From positions 124,001-188,000 of the forward strand of contig CAVUFH010000003.1 in the NCBI GenBank assembly GCA_963740835.1: DNA of 64,000 nucleotides, read 5' to 3'. The first letter of the stretch is position 1. The number at the start of each line of letters is the position of its first letter. This document shows, one piece after another, positions 50,604-58,511 of this stretch. A model generated the notes under the pieces. That model did not search any database. It saw only the letters and a list, made by a program, of their open reading frames with translations, and was not told where the DNA came from. The position numbers and the translations under genes were made by a program. The DNA comes from CAVUFH01 sp963740835. GTDB lineage: Bacteria > Actinomycetota > Acidimicrobiia > IMCC26256 > PALSA-610.

Positions 50604-51260
50604 ATGGCTGAACTCCACGACGCAACCGAGGAATACCTCGAAGCGATCCTCGCGATCGAGGAGGACGGTGTCATCCCGCTGCGCGCGCGTCTCGTGGAAC
50701 GACTCGGCTTGTCGGCGGCAGCGGTTTCGGAAACGGTCGGGCGCTTGTCCGACAACGGCTACGTCGAGCTGCACGGTGATCGCAGCCTGCACCTGACCAC
50801 GAAGGGTCGCACGCTCGCGACCACGATCGTGCGGCGGCACCGGCTGGCCGAGCGACTGCTCACCGACGTGATCGGGCTCGAATGGGAGAAGGTGCACCGC
50901 GAAGCGGACCGGTGGGAGCACGCGATCTCCGCCGACGTCGAGGAGAAGCTCGTCGAGCTGCTCGGCGATCCGGCCACGTGCCCGCACGGCAACCCGATCC
51001 CCGGCTCGAAGCGGGGCGTGCGCAAGCAGCCGATGATCTCCCTCGCGGTGGCGAAGCCGGGCTCGGTGACCGTGACGCGCATCAGCGAGAAGCTCGAGCT
51101 CTCCGACTCCGGTCTGAAGCTCGTTGCCGACGCCCGACTGATGCCCGGGTGCAACGCGACGATCGTCGAGCGGGCCGACGACGGCGTGCACGTGACGACC
51201 TCCACCGGCGAACACGTCGTGCCGACGAAGGTCGCCGAGCAGCTCTACGTCTCGGCCTGA
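50604..51260 (+). CDS. DtxR/IdeR-type metal-dependent regulator
   Basis: The 218-residue protein has an N-terminal winged helix (ATEEYLEAILAIEEDGVIPL, LGLSAAAVSETVGRLSDNGY) and a metal-binding dimerisation domain (RHRLAERLLTDVIGLEWEKV, ADRWEHAISADVEEKLVELL, GDPATCPHGNPIPG) with the Cys/His ligands of IdeR/DtxR. A C-terminal SH3-like FeoA domain begins near residue 145 (ISLAVAKPGSVTVTRISEKL). It should repress iron uptake or metal homeostasis genes when metal is bound. Iron versus manganese specificity is not decided by sequence here. The efeO/efeB pair is a plausible target, but no DtxR box is visible before it. Confidence 0.92.
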   Translation: MAELHDATEEYLEAILAIEEDGVIPLRARLVERLGLSAAAVSETVGRLSDNGYVELHGDRSLHLTTKGRTLATTIVRRHRLAERLLTDVIGLEWEKVHREADRWEHAISADVEEKLVELLGDPATCPHGNPIPGSKRGVRKQPMISLAVAKPGSVTVTRISEKLELSDSGLKLVADARLMPGCNATIVERADDGVHVTTSTGEHVVPTKVAEQLYVSA

Positions 51261-51277
51261 GACGCGCTCGAGGTCGT

Positions 51278-51550
51278 TCAGCCGCCCGCGACGGCGGGAA
51301 CGATGCTGACGACGGTCGCGTCCTCGACCGGAGTTTCGAGGTTCTGCAGGAACCGGATGTCCTCGTCGGCAACGAACACATTGACGAAGCGGCGCAGCGC
51401 GCCCTGGTCGTCGAAGAGCCGTTCGCCGAACCCGGGGTGCTGCGCGTCGAGACCCTTCAACACGTCGGCGACCGTCGAACCTTCGACAGTGACCTCGGAC
51501 GCGTTCCCCGACAGGTTCCGCAACTGCGTCGGGATCCTCAAAACTGCCAT
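51278..51550 (-). CDS. MoaD/ThiS/CysO-like sulfur carrier protein
   Basis: The 90-residue ubiquitin-like protein (LRIPTQLRNLSGNASEVTVE, DVLKGLDAQHPGFGERLFDD) ends in Gly-Gly, as needed for thiocarboxylation. The C-terminal VVSIVPAVAGG is typical of CysO and MoaD. It starts 2 nt after the thrC-like stop, so it is co-translated with it and under the same SAM-I riboswitch. It is not near the moa genes, and the partner enzyme suggests an amino-acid sulfur carrier, as CysO is for CysM in mycobacteria. No JAMM peptidase gene (Mec) is nearby. Confidence 0.88.
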   Translation of the reverse strand: MAVLRIPTQLRNLSGNASEVTVEGSTVADVLKGLDAQHPGFGERLFDDQGALRRFVNVFVADEDIRFLQNLETPVEDATVVSIVPAVAGG

Positions 51551-51552
51551 GA

Positions 51553-52806
51553 CTAAGCATTCTCCTCGAGGTCGAAAGCGTTGTGGAAGGCATCGAGGCT
51601 CGGGGTGATGGTTGCCGTGGGGCCGCTCACGGGCGAGACCGCCTCGATCGTCTTCAGGCCGTGGCCGGTGATGTAGACGACGACGCGCTCGTCCGAACGA
51701 ATCACGCCTGCGGCCGCCAATTGCTTCAGCGTCGCGATCGTCACGCCGCCCGCGGTCTCGGCAAAGATGCCTTCCGTGCGGGCGAGCAAGCGCATGCCGT
51801 GGACGACCTCTTCGTCGGTCACCGCCGCGAACCCGCCGCCGCTCGTGCGCACGGTGTCGAGCGCGAAGTAACCGTCGGCGGGATTGCCGATCGCGAGCGA
51901 CTTCGCGATCGTCGACGGCTTCACGGGGCGGATCGTGTCGGACTCGTCCTTCCACGCCGTCGCGACCGGTGAACAACCGAGTGCCTGCGCGCCGGAGACC
52001 CGCACGTTCGGTTCCTCGTCGAGCAAGCCGACCTTGTGCAGCTCCTGGAAGCCCTTCTGGATCTTCGTGAGGAGCGAGCCGCTCGCGACCGGGACGACCA
52101 CATGATCCGGTGTCTGCCAGCCGAGTTGCTCCGCCGTCTCGAACGCGAGCGTCTTCGAACCCTCGGCGTAGAACGGCCGCATGTTCACGTTCACGAACGC
52201 CCACTCGTACAGACCTGCGAGCTCGGCGCAGAGCCGGTTGACGTCGTCGTAGTTGCCTTCGATCGCGACGAGGTTGCCCCCGTACACCGCGGTGGTGACG
52301 ACCTTGCCCTGCTCGAGGTCGGCCGGGATGAACACGTACGACCGCAGGCCCGCGTGGGCCGCGTGGGCCGCGACCGAGTTCGCGAGGTTCCCGGTGGATG
52401 CGCACGCGGCAACCTTGAATCCGAACTCGAGCGCCTTGCTCAGCGCGACCGACACCACTCGGTCCTTGAACGAGTTCGTCGGGTTGCGGGTGTCGTTCTT
52501 GACCCAGACCTCACCGAGGCCGAGCTCGGCCGCGAGGCGGTCGGCCCGTACGAGCGGCGTGAAGCCGGTGCCGAGATCGACTGCCGCGTCGCTGTGCACC
52601 GGCAGCAGGTCCGCGTAGCGCCACAATGAGAGCGGACCCGCGGCGATCTTCTCGCGGCTCACCGCGGTCCTGATCGCGTCGTAGTCGTATGCCACTTCGA
52701 GCGGACCGAAGCACCACTCGCACGTGTAGATCGGCGCGGTCTCGTACTCGCGACCGCATTCCCGACACCGAAGACCCTGCACGTGGGGTCCGGAGACCTG
52801 GACCAT
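51553..52806 (-). CDS. thrC: Threonine-synthase-like PLP enzyme (fold type II)
   Basis: The 417-residue protein has an N-terminal zinc-ribbon-like part (LRCRECGREYETAPIYTCEW, residues 13-32) and a fold-type-II PLP domain with Lys in VKNDTRNPTNSFKDRVV (about 102-118), ACASTGNLANSVAAHAAHAG and the glycine-rich PVASGSLLTKIQKGFQELHK. By sequence it is threonine synthase, which makes threonine from O-phosphohomoserine. Its regulation by a SAM-I riboswitch and coupling to a sulfur carrier suggest it could instead make homocysteine from the same substrate. ATG 52806 follows GGAAGGGAGAG. Confidence 0.88.
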   Translation of the reverse strand: MVQVSGPHVQGLRCRECGREYETAPIYTCEWCFGPLEVAYDYDAIRTAVSREKIAAGPLSLWRYADLLPVHSDAAVDLGTGFTPLVRADRLAAELGLGEVWVKNDTRNPTNSFKDRVVSVALSKALEFGFKVAACASTGNLANSVAAHAAHAGLRSYVFIPADLEQGKVVTTAVYGGNLVAIEGNYDDVNRLCAELAGLYEWAFVNVNMRPFYAEGSKTLAFETAEQLGWQTPDHVVVPVASGSLLTKIQKGFQELHKVGLLDEEPNVRVSGAQALGCSPVATAWKDESDTIRPVKPSTIAKSLAIGNPADGYFALDTVRTSGGGFAAVTDEEVVHGMRLLARTEGIFAETAGGVTIATLKQLAAAGVIRSDERVVVYITGHGLKTIEAVSPVSGPTATITPSLDAFHNAFDLEENA

Positions 52807-52817
52807 CGTTCTCTCTC

Positions 52818-52857
52818 CCTTCCGTTCGACGCGCTCTCGAGCGCCTCGAGCGGAAGG
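52818..52857 (-). promoter_or_regulatory. Shine-Dalgarno-sequestering hairpin of the thrC leader
   Basis: In the transcript, CCUUCCG (52851-52857) pairs with CGGAAGG (52818-52824), which is the ribosome binding site of thrC. Four more pairs (UCGA) extend the stem. It is the likely expression platform, giving translational control. Confidence 0.55.
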
Positions 52858-52870
52858 CCGCTCATAGGCT

Positions 52871-52974
52871 GTCTCATCGGTCAGGCATTGGCACCTTGCT
52901 CACCGATGCGTTGCATCGGCGAACTGGTTGCCGCGGCGTCAAAGGGCCTGTCCCTCAGCCGCTCTGGATGAGCG
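52871..52974 (-). promoter_or_regulatory. SAM-I (S-box) riboswitch
   Basis: The minus-strand RNA shows the S-box core in order: CUCAUC (P1), AGAGCGGCUGAGGGA, then GGCCC..UGA, the CGCGGCAACC box, a P3 stem, AAGGUGCCAAUGCC and the closing GAUGAGA that pairs with CUCAUC. A TACTCT -10 element at 52986-52991 lies upstream. SAM-bound S-box aptamers turn expression off, so the genes should be expressed when SAM is low. Confidence 0.93.
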
Positions 52975-53053
52975 CGTGCCCGCACAGAGTAGCACCCGTC
53001 CATGGGGGCGCTTCCAGCGGTATTCGGCAGGCGGGGGCGCGCGAACGCTCCCC

Positions 53054-53059
53054 TAACCT
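53054..53059 (+). promoter_or_regulatory. Probable leaderless -10 element of gpgS
   Basis: TAACCT ends 6 nt before ATG 53066. The gene shares its upstream region with the divergent riboswitch operon. Confidence 0.5.
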
Positions 53060-53065
53060 TCCCGC

Positions 53066-53914
53066 ATGGCTCCCCGGGTCTCGGTCTGCCTCCCCGCTCG
53101 CGACGAAGCCACGACCGTGGGCGCGATCGTCGCGGAGATCCGTGCCCGTCTGACCGGGCCGCGCGGGCTGGTCGACGAGATCGTCGTCGTCGACGACGGC
53201 TCACGCGACGACACCGCGGCCGCGGCGCGGGCCGCCGGCGCGCGGGTGGTGGCCGAACGGGACATCCTCCCGGAGGCCGGGCCCGGAACGGGGAAGGGCA
53301 ACGCGCTCTGGAAGTCGCTCCACGAGTGCCGGGGCGACATCGTCTGCTGGATCGACGCGGACCTACGCAGCTTCACCGCCGACTACGTCACCCGGCTCGT
53401 CGAGCCGCTGCTCGCCGCGCCGGACACCCTCTTCGTGAAGGCGTATTACGACCGTTCCTTCGACGGCGCGCCGACGGGCGGCGGGCGGGTCACCGAACTG
53501 GTTGCCCGGCCCGTGCTCTCACTCCTGTTCCCCAAGCTCGCCGACATCGTGCAGCCCCTCGGCGGTGAGTACGCGGGCCGGCGGGAGGCACTCGAGGTCC
53601 TGCCGTTCGTCGAAGGGTGGGGTGTCGAGCTCGGGCTCCTCGTCGACCTGGTCGAACGATTCGGACGCGATGCGATCGGGCAGATCGACCTCGGGGTGCG
53701 CGAGCACCGCAACTGGCCGCTCCCCGAGCTGGCGCCGCAAGCGCTCGCGATCCTGGCGACGGGCCTGCGCAAGGCAGGTCTCGTCGACACCAGTGCACCT
53801 TTCGTCGAGCTCCTGCGCGGCGGCGCCGACGGCACCGTCGACGCGGTGCCGGTCGAAGTGCGCGAGCGGCCGCCGATCATCACGCTGCCCGCGTATCGCG
53901 CGCGTTTTCACTGA
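53066..53914 (+). CDS. gpgS: Glucosyl-3-phosphoglycerate synthase GpgS
   Basis: GpgS (GT81) joins glucose from an NDP-glucose donor to 3-phosphoglycerate, the first step of glucosylglycerate and methylglucose lipopolysaccharide synthesis. The 282-residue protein has the donor loop PRVSVCLPARDEATTVGAIV, IVVVDDGSRDDT, the metal motif WIDADL (DxD), TGKGNALWKSL for phosphoglycerate and HRNWPLPEL near the C-terminus. Its stop overlaps that of the convergent glycerate kinase gene. GpgP phosphatase is not in the window. Confidence 0.93.
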   Translation: MAPRVSVCLPARDEATTVGAIVAEIRARLTGPRGLVDEIVVVDDGSRDDTAAAARAAGARVVAERDILPEAGPGTGKGNALWKSLHECRGDIVCWIDADLRSFTADYVTRLVEPLLAAPDTLFVKAYYDRSFDGAPTGGGRVTELVARPVLSLLFPKLADIVQPLGGEYAGRREALEVLPFVEGWGVELGLLVDLVERFGRDAIGQIDLGVREHRNWPLPELAPQALAILATGLRKAGLVDTSAPFVELLRGGADGTVDAVPVEVRERPPIITLPAYRARFH

Positions 53915-54933
53915 AGTGCGCCGCGCCCGGCTTCGACCGCAGCCTCCTCGACGAGCAACGCGGCGCGTGAGTAGGCCTCACTCGGCTGCCACGCTCGATC
54001 GGTCAACGTGAGGACACGTACACCGGGTCGCGCCTCGAGCTCCTTGCGCGCGTCCTCGACGGCCTGTCCGGCAACGACACACACGTTCGGTACCGCGAAC
54101 TCCTCGGCCCAGTCGAGCACACCGGCCACGACCTTGCCTTCGAGACTCGTCGCGTCCAGCCGTCCTTCGCCGGTGACTGCGAGCAGTGCACCTTCGAGCG
54201 CGCGTTCGAACTCGAGCGCTTCGGCAACGACATCGAAGCCGGGCGCGAGGCGTGCGCCGATCGCGGCGAGTCCGCCGGCGAGTCCACCGGCCGCGCCCCC
54301 TCCTTCCAGCGTCGTGATGTCGACGTGCGTGCGCGCCGAGTACTGCTGCGCGAGCAACTCAAGCCGGCGCGTCAACAGCGCGATCTGCGCGCTGCTCGCA
54401 CCTTTCTGCGGTCCGTAGACGGTCGCGGCGTCGCCGAACACGGTCGTCACGTCACACGCGACGGTCACGTCGAGCCCTTGGAGCGACCAGCCCAGCGCGT
54501 CGACGGCACCGAGACCGCCGTCGGTCGTGGCGCTCCCGCCGACCGCCACGATGACCTTGTTGAAGCCTTCCCGACGCGCGACCGCGATCAGCTCGCCCGT
54601 TCCACGCGTCGTGGCACGCAGCGGATCGTTGGCGCCGCCCACGAGAGCGAGCCCGCTGGCGCGCGCCATCTCGATCACAGCGGTCGCATCGGGGAGCACT
54701 GCCCACTGCGCGTCGACCGGGTCGCCGAGGGGACCCGTGACCCGTGCCGTTCGCAGCGAACCGCCGCGCGCGGCGAGCAGCGCGTCGATGGTGCCTTCGC
54801 CACCGTCCGCGAGCGGCAGCCGGACGACGTCGTCGAATCCCGACCGCTCGAGTCCGGCCGCGATCGCGTTGGCGGCTTCCGTCGCCGAAAGGGTTCCGCG
54901 GTACTTGTCGGGACACGCGACTGCGCGGGGCAC
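53908..54933 (-). CDS. glxK: Glycerate kinase
   Basis: The product phosphorylates D-glycerate, probably at O2 as in the GlxK family. The roughly 341-residue protein has the family N-terminus AVACPDKYRGTLSATEAANA, the LADGGEGTIDALLAARGGSL glycine motif, GGSATTDGGLGAVDALG and TGEGRLDATSLEGKVVAGVL. GTG 54933 (VPRAVACPDKYRG) is chosen for its fit to the family start; ATG 54972 would add 13 unconserved residues. It overlaps gpgS by 7 nt in a convergent arrangement. It may supply or salvage glycerate for glucosylglycerate metabolism. Confidence 0.9.
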   Translation of the reverse strand: MPRAVACPDKYRGTLSATEAANAIAAGLERSGFDDVVRLPLADGGEGTIDALLAARGGSLRTARVTGPLGDPVDAQWAVLPDATAVIEMARASGLALVGGANDPLRATTRGTGELIAVARREGFNKVIVAVGGSATTDGGLGAVDALGWSLQGLDVTVACDVTTVFGDAATVYGPQKGASSAQIALLTRRLELLAQQYSARTHVDITTLEGGGAAGGLAGGLAAIGARLAPGFDVVAEALEFERALEGALLAVTGEGRLDATSLEGKVVAGVLDWAEEFAVPNVCVVAGQAVEDARKELEARPGVRVLTLTDRAWQPSEAYSRAALLVEEAAVEAGRGALQ

Positions 54934-54991
54934 GTGCAATAGATTGACCGCTCGGCCCGCCGGTTTGTCCATCGGAAGGATCGATCTTCCC

Positions 54992-56248
54992 GTGCTCGAA
55001 CGTGTTCCGCTGCTCGACAAGCACCTGGACGATTACGACGGGATCGTCGAGCCCGGGACGATCGAACGCGTGCGCGAGCTCGCGGCGCCGCTCCAAGGCG
55101 CCCGCGTGCTGCACATCAACGCGACCGCGTACGGCGGCGGGGTCGCCGAATTGTTGTCCACCCACGTGCCGCTCACCCGCGATGTCGGGCTCGAGGCCGA
55201 CTGGCAGGTGATCCACGGCAGCGACGAATTCTTCGGCGTCACCAAGACCGTGCACAACGCGCTGCAGGGCGCAGACGTCGAGTGGACGACGCAGATGGAG
55301 CGCGTGTACCTCGAGCGGGTTCTCGACAACGCGCTCGCGCTCGACGGCGAGTACGACTTCATCGTGATCCACGATCCACAGCCGGCCGCAATGCGCGAGT
55401 TCGTGCGGGGCCACTCGGCCGACCGGGCCGGAACGAAGTGGATCTGGAGGTGCCACATCGACCTTACGGACGCCAACTCGAGGGTCTGGGACTTCTACCG
55501 TCCCTATGTCGAGCAGTACGACGCGTCGGTCTGGACGATGCCGCAGTTCGTTCCCGCGTCACTCCAGATGGATCGCATCGTGCACGCGCCGCCGTGCATC
55601 GATCCGCTCTCGGTGAAGAACCTCGACCTGGCCGACCCGTTCGTCAAGGAGCTGTGCAAGGGTTACGGCGTGCGCGCCGAGGATCCCCTCCTCGTGCAGG
55701 TCTCTCGCTTCGACCCATGGAAGGACCCCGTCGGGGTGATCGAGGCGTTCCGCCTCGTTCGCGAGGACGTCCCCGACGCCCAGCTCGTCCTCGCGGGTTC
55801 GATGGCAACCGACGATCCCGAGGGGTTCCACTACTGGGAGCTCACGAACGAAGCGCGCGCCGGCGACCCCGACATCCACCTGCTGTCGAACATCCAGCAG
55901 GTCGGCTCGGTGCAGATCAACGCGTTCCAACGCGCCGCCAACGTCGTCATCCAGAAGTCGTTGCGCGAAGGCTTCGGTCTCACCGTGGCCGAAGGACTGT
56001 GGAAAGGGCGCCCGGTGGTCGGCGGCCGCTGCGGTGGCATCACGCTGCAGATCGAGGATGGCATCAACGGTTACCTCGTCGACGACGTCGAGCAGACGGC
56101 GGCGCGCTGCACCGAACTGCTGGGCAACCCCGACAAGGCCGACGCGATGGGCCACACGGGTCGGGAAACCGTTCGCAGCAACTTCCTCTCGACGCGCGAG
56201 CTCGAGGACTGGCTGCGGCTGTTCGCCGATCTGAGCGCCGCGCATTGA
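54992..56248 (+). CDS. treT: Trehalose synthase TreT-like retaining glycosyltransferase (GT4)
   Basis: TreT makes trehalose from an NDP-glucose and glucose in one reversible step. The 418-residue protein matches the TreT N-terminus (GARVLHINATAYGGGVAELL at about residues 35-54), IVIHDPQPAAM, the GT4 donor loop (DPLLVQVSRFDPWKDPVGVI) and the ANVVIQKSLREGFGLTVAEG stretch with the conserved EGFGLTVAE motif. GTG 54992 has GGAAGGA 10 nt upstream. It shares its start region with the divergent glycerate kinase gene. The otsA-like gene follows with a TTGA overlap. Confidence 0.9.
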   Translation: MLERVPLLDKHLDDYDGIVEPGTIERVRELAAPLQGARVLHINATAYGGGVAELLSTHVPLTRDVGLEADWQVIHGSDEFFGVTKTVHNALQGADVEWTTQMERVYLERVLDNALALDGEYDFIVIHDPQPAAMREFVRGHSADRAGTKWIWRCHIDLTDANSRVWDFYRPYVEQYDASVWTMPQFVPASLQMDRIVHAPPCIDPLSVKNLDLADPFVKELCKGYGVRAEDPLLVQVSRFDPWKDPVGVIEAFRLVREDVPDAQLVLAGSMATDDPEGFHYWELTNEARAGDPDIHLLSNIQQVGSVQINAFQRAANVVIQKSLREGFGLTVAEGLWKGRPVVGGRCGGITLQIEDGINGYLVDDVEQTAARCTELLGNPDKADAMGHTGRETVRSNFLSTRELEDWLRLFADLSAAH

Positions 56249-57615
56249 TCGTCGTCTCCCACCGCGGCCCTTACCGGTTCTTTCTCAGCGACGACGGCAC
56301 CTTCTCCGCTCGCCGCGGTGCCGGCGGGGTCGTGAGCGCCCTCGGGCCGCTGCTGCTCGATTCGCCGGTGGAGCACACGTGGATCGCGGCGGCGATGAGT
56401 CCCGACGATGTCGCCGCGAGCGAGGCGGGCGAGACCGACGATCTCGGCGTCGACCTGCACCTGCTCGACCTCGACGAGCACGAGCACCGGTTGCACTATG
56501 ACGTCGTCTCGAACGGGGTGCTCTGGTTCCTGTTCCACGACCTGTTCGACACGGTGCGGCGACCCGTGTTCGACCGCCGCTTCCGTGAGGCCTGGGACGC
56601 GTACGTCTCGGTGAACGAGTCGTTCGCGACAGCCGCGGCCGCGGTTGCACCGGAAGGCGATGTCGTGCTCGTGCAGGACTACCAACTCGCGCTCGTGCCC
56701 GCGCAGCTGCGGGCGATGCGTCCGGATCTGCGCATCGTGCACTTCACGCACACGCCGTTCTGCGGACCCGACGGCATCCGGTTGCTACCGACCGACGTCG
56801 CCGAGCAGCTGTGCGCGTCGCTCGCCGGAGGGCCGGCCGGATTCCACACGCCTCGCTGGGCGGCTTCATATGTGGCGTCGGTGCACGAGGTGCTCGGTGC
56901 CGGCGTCGAGCCGGTCACACCGTTCGCCGCCAGCCTCGGCACCGACATCAATGCGCTGCGCGAGATCGCCGCCGAGGCCGCGACTCGCGAGGCAGCAGCC
57001 GCGTTCGACGATGTCGTCGGTGACCGCCTCGTGATCCTGCGCACCGACCGCGTCGAGCTCTCGAAGAACATCGTGCGCGGCTTCATGGCGTACGACCGTC
57101 TCCTCGAAGCGCGGCCCGGGATGCGCGGGCGCGTCGTGTTCGCAGCGCTGGTGTACCCGTCGCGGCAAGAGCTCCCCGAGTACCTCGCGTACGCAAACGA
57201 GATCGAGCAGGTCGTCGAACGCGTCAACGAACGGTGGGCGACGCGTGACTGGCTCCCGATCGTGTTCGATCAGCGCGATGACTTCGCCCGGTCGGTGGCC
57301 GGCATGCAGCGCTACGACGTCCTGTTCGTGAACCCGGTCAAGGACGGGCTCAACCTCGTCGCCAAGGAAGGGCCGCTCCTCAACCGGCGCGACGGACTGG
57401 TGTGCCTTTCACGCGAGGCCGGCGCGTTCGAAGAGCTCCGCGACGGCGTGCTCGAGCTGCACCCGTTCGACATCGAGCAGATGGCCGGCGCGCTCGATGA
57501 CGCACTCGCCACGCCGATGGACATCCGTGCGACGAGTGCGGCCCGGCTCCAGGATCTCGTCCTGCAACGCACGCCCGCGTCCTGGCTCGCCGACCTCGTC
57601 GCGCACGCCCGCTGA
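56245..57615 (+). CDS. otsA: Trehalose-6-phosphate synthase-like GT20 enzyme
   Basis: The 456-residue GT20 protein has IVVSHRGPYRFF at the N-terminus, NGVLWFLFHDLFD, VVLVQDYQLALVPAQLR, VHFTHTPFCGP, the donor region (ILRTDRVELSKNIVRGFMAY) and FVNPVKDGLNLVAKE near the C-terminus. It would transfer glucose from UDP-glucose to glucose-6-phosphate. The N-terminal phosphate-contact region differs from E. coli OtsA (NGVLWPAFHYR), so the acceptor may not be glucose-6-phosphate. TTG 56245 overlaps the treT stop as TTGA. Confidence 0.85.
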   Translation: MIVVSHRGPYRFFLSDDGTFSARRGAGGVVSALGPLLLDSPVEHTWIAAAMSPDDVAASEAGETDDLGVDLHLLDLDEHEHRLHYDVVSNGVLWFLFHDLFDTVRRPVFDRRFREAWDAYVSVNESFATAAAAVAPEGDVVLVQDYQLALVPAQLRAMRPDLRIVHFTHTPFCGPDGIRLLPTDVAEQLCASLAGGPAGFHTPRWAASYVASVHEVLGAGVEPVTPFAASLGTDINALREIAAEAATREAAAAFDDVVGDRLVILRTDRVELSKNIVRGFMAYDRLLEARPGMRGRVVFAALVYPSRQELPEYLAYANEIEQVVERVNERWATRDWLPIVFDQRDDFARSVAGMQRYDVLFVNPVKDGLNLVAKEGPLLNRRDGLVCLSREAGAFEELRDGVLELHPFDIEQMAGALDDALATPMDIRATSAARLQDLVLQRTPASWLADLVAHAR

Positions 57616-57643
57616 ATGTGCTCGCGCACGGGGGCTGTGCGGT

Positions 57644-58429
57644 TCAGTCGCGCGCGCGTTCCACCACGGCCGTGAGCAGGGCAAGCAGTCCCTGGGGTCC
57701 GTCGACGAGCGTGTCCACCGCGGCCCGCAGTTCGAGCGGCGCTTCGGGCGACAGGACTCCGATGCGAACCGCCCGCTCGACCTGCCCGGTCTCTACGGCC
57801 CGTTCCAGCGCGGCGAACGCAGGGACGTCACCGATGTCGTCACCGGCGAATCCGCCAACCGCGAACCCGTGGACCAGCTGCGCGACCACCGTTCCCTTGT
57901 CGACCGGGACGGGCGGGCGTAGTTCGACCGCCTTGCGCCCGCGTTGCGGCGCGTCCAACCCGAACTCGGCGGCGAGGTCGGCCGCGACGGCGCTCACCTC
58001 CTCGGCCCGATCCGACGCGATGCGCCAGTGCAACGTGATCGCGGTCGTACCCTTGCGCTCCACATAGATCCCGGGCAGGCGTGCTTCAGCTCGCCTCGCG
58101 GCTTCGGCGATGCGGTCGAGGTACGGCTCCGTACGCGGATCCACGGTGCGCACACCGTCCATGTACGACTCGAGGCCGTACTGACCGACCAGCGTCAAGC
58201 GCGGAACGGGCAGGTGCTCGATGAGGAAATCGACCGGACGACCGCTCACGACACCGACACGGCCCATGACGTCGACGAGCGCCGCGAGCACGGGCACGAC
58301 TTCTGGGAGCGGGCGCGCGTCATCGGGATGGTCGACGATGCGCGCGAGCGACCCGTCGAAATCGACGAGCAGCACGGTGCCGCGTGGTTGCTCCGCCAGG
58401 AGGGCAACCGTTGCGTCGACGTCGAGCAC
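57644..58429 (-). CDS. otsB: Trehalose-phosphatase OtsB (HAD superfamily)
   Basis: OtsB removes phosphate from trehalose-6-phosphate. The 261-residue protein has the HAD motif I VLLVDFDGSLARIV (nucleophile Asp, about residues 19-32), motif II GVVSGRPVDFL, motif III Lys in VELRPPVPVDKGTVV and motif IV VGGFAGDDIGDVPAFAAL. The cap domain spans about 100-190. GTG 58429 has TAGCGT 6 nt upstream. It is convergent with the otsA-like gene, so the two are not co-transcribed. Confidence 0.93.
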   Translation of the reverse strand: MLDVDATVALLAEQPRGTVLLVDFDGSLARIVDHPDDARPLPEVVPVLAALVDVMGRVGVVSGRPVDFLIEHLPVPRLTLVGQYGLESYMDGVRTVDPRTEPYLDRIAEAARRAEARLPGIYVERKGTTAITLHWRIASDRAEEVSAVAADLAAEFGLDAPQRGRKAVELRPPVPVDKGTVVAQLVHGFAVGGFAGDDIGDVPAFAALERAVETGQVERAVRIGVLSPEAPLELRAAVDTLVDGPQGLLALLTAVVERARD

Positions 58430-58435
58430 CCTGCG

Positions 58436-58441
58436 ACGCTA
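58436..58441 (-). promoter_or_regulatory. Probable leaderless -10 element of otsB
   Basis: TAGCGT on the minus strand ends 6 nt before GTG 58429. The M20 gene starts 70 nt away on the other strand. Confidence 0.45.
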
Positions 58442-58511
58442 CACGCATGGAGCGCGACGGAGCCCCGCTTGCCGAAGGCTCGGAAGGCGCGCAGAGGAGC
58501 GACCCGGACAC

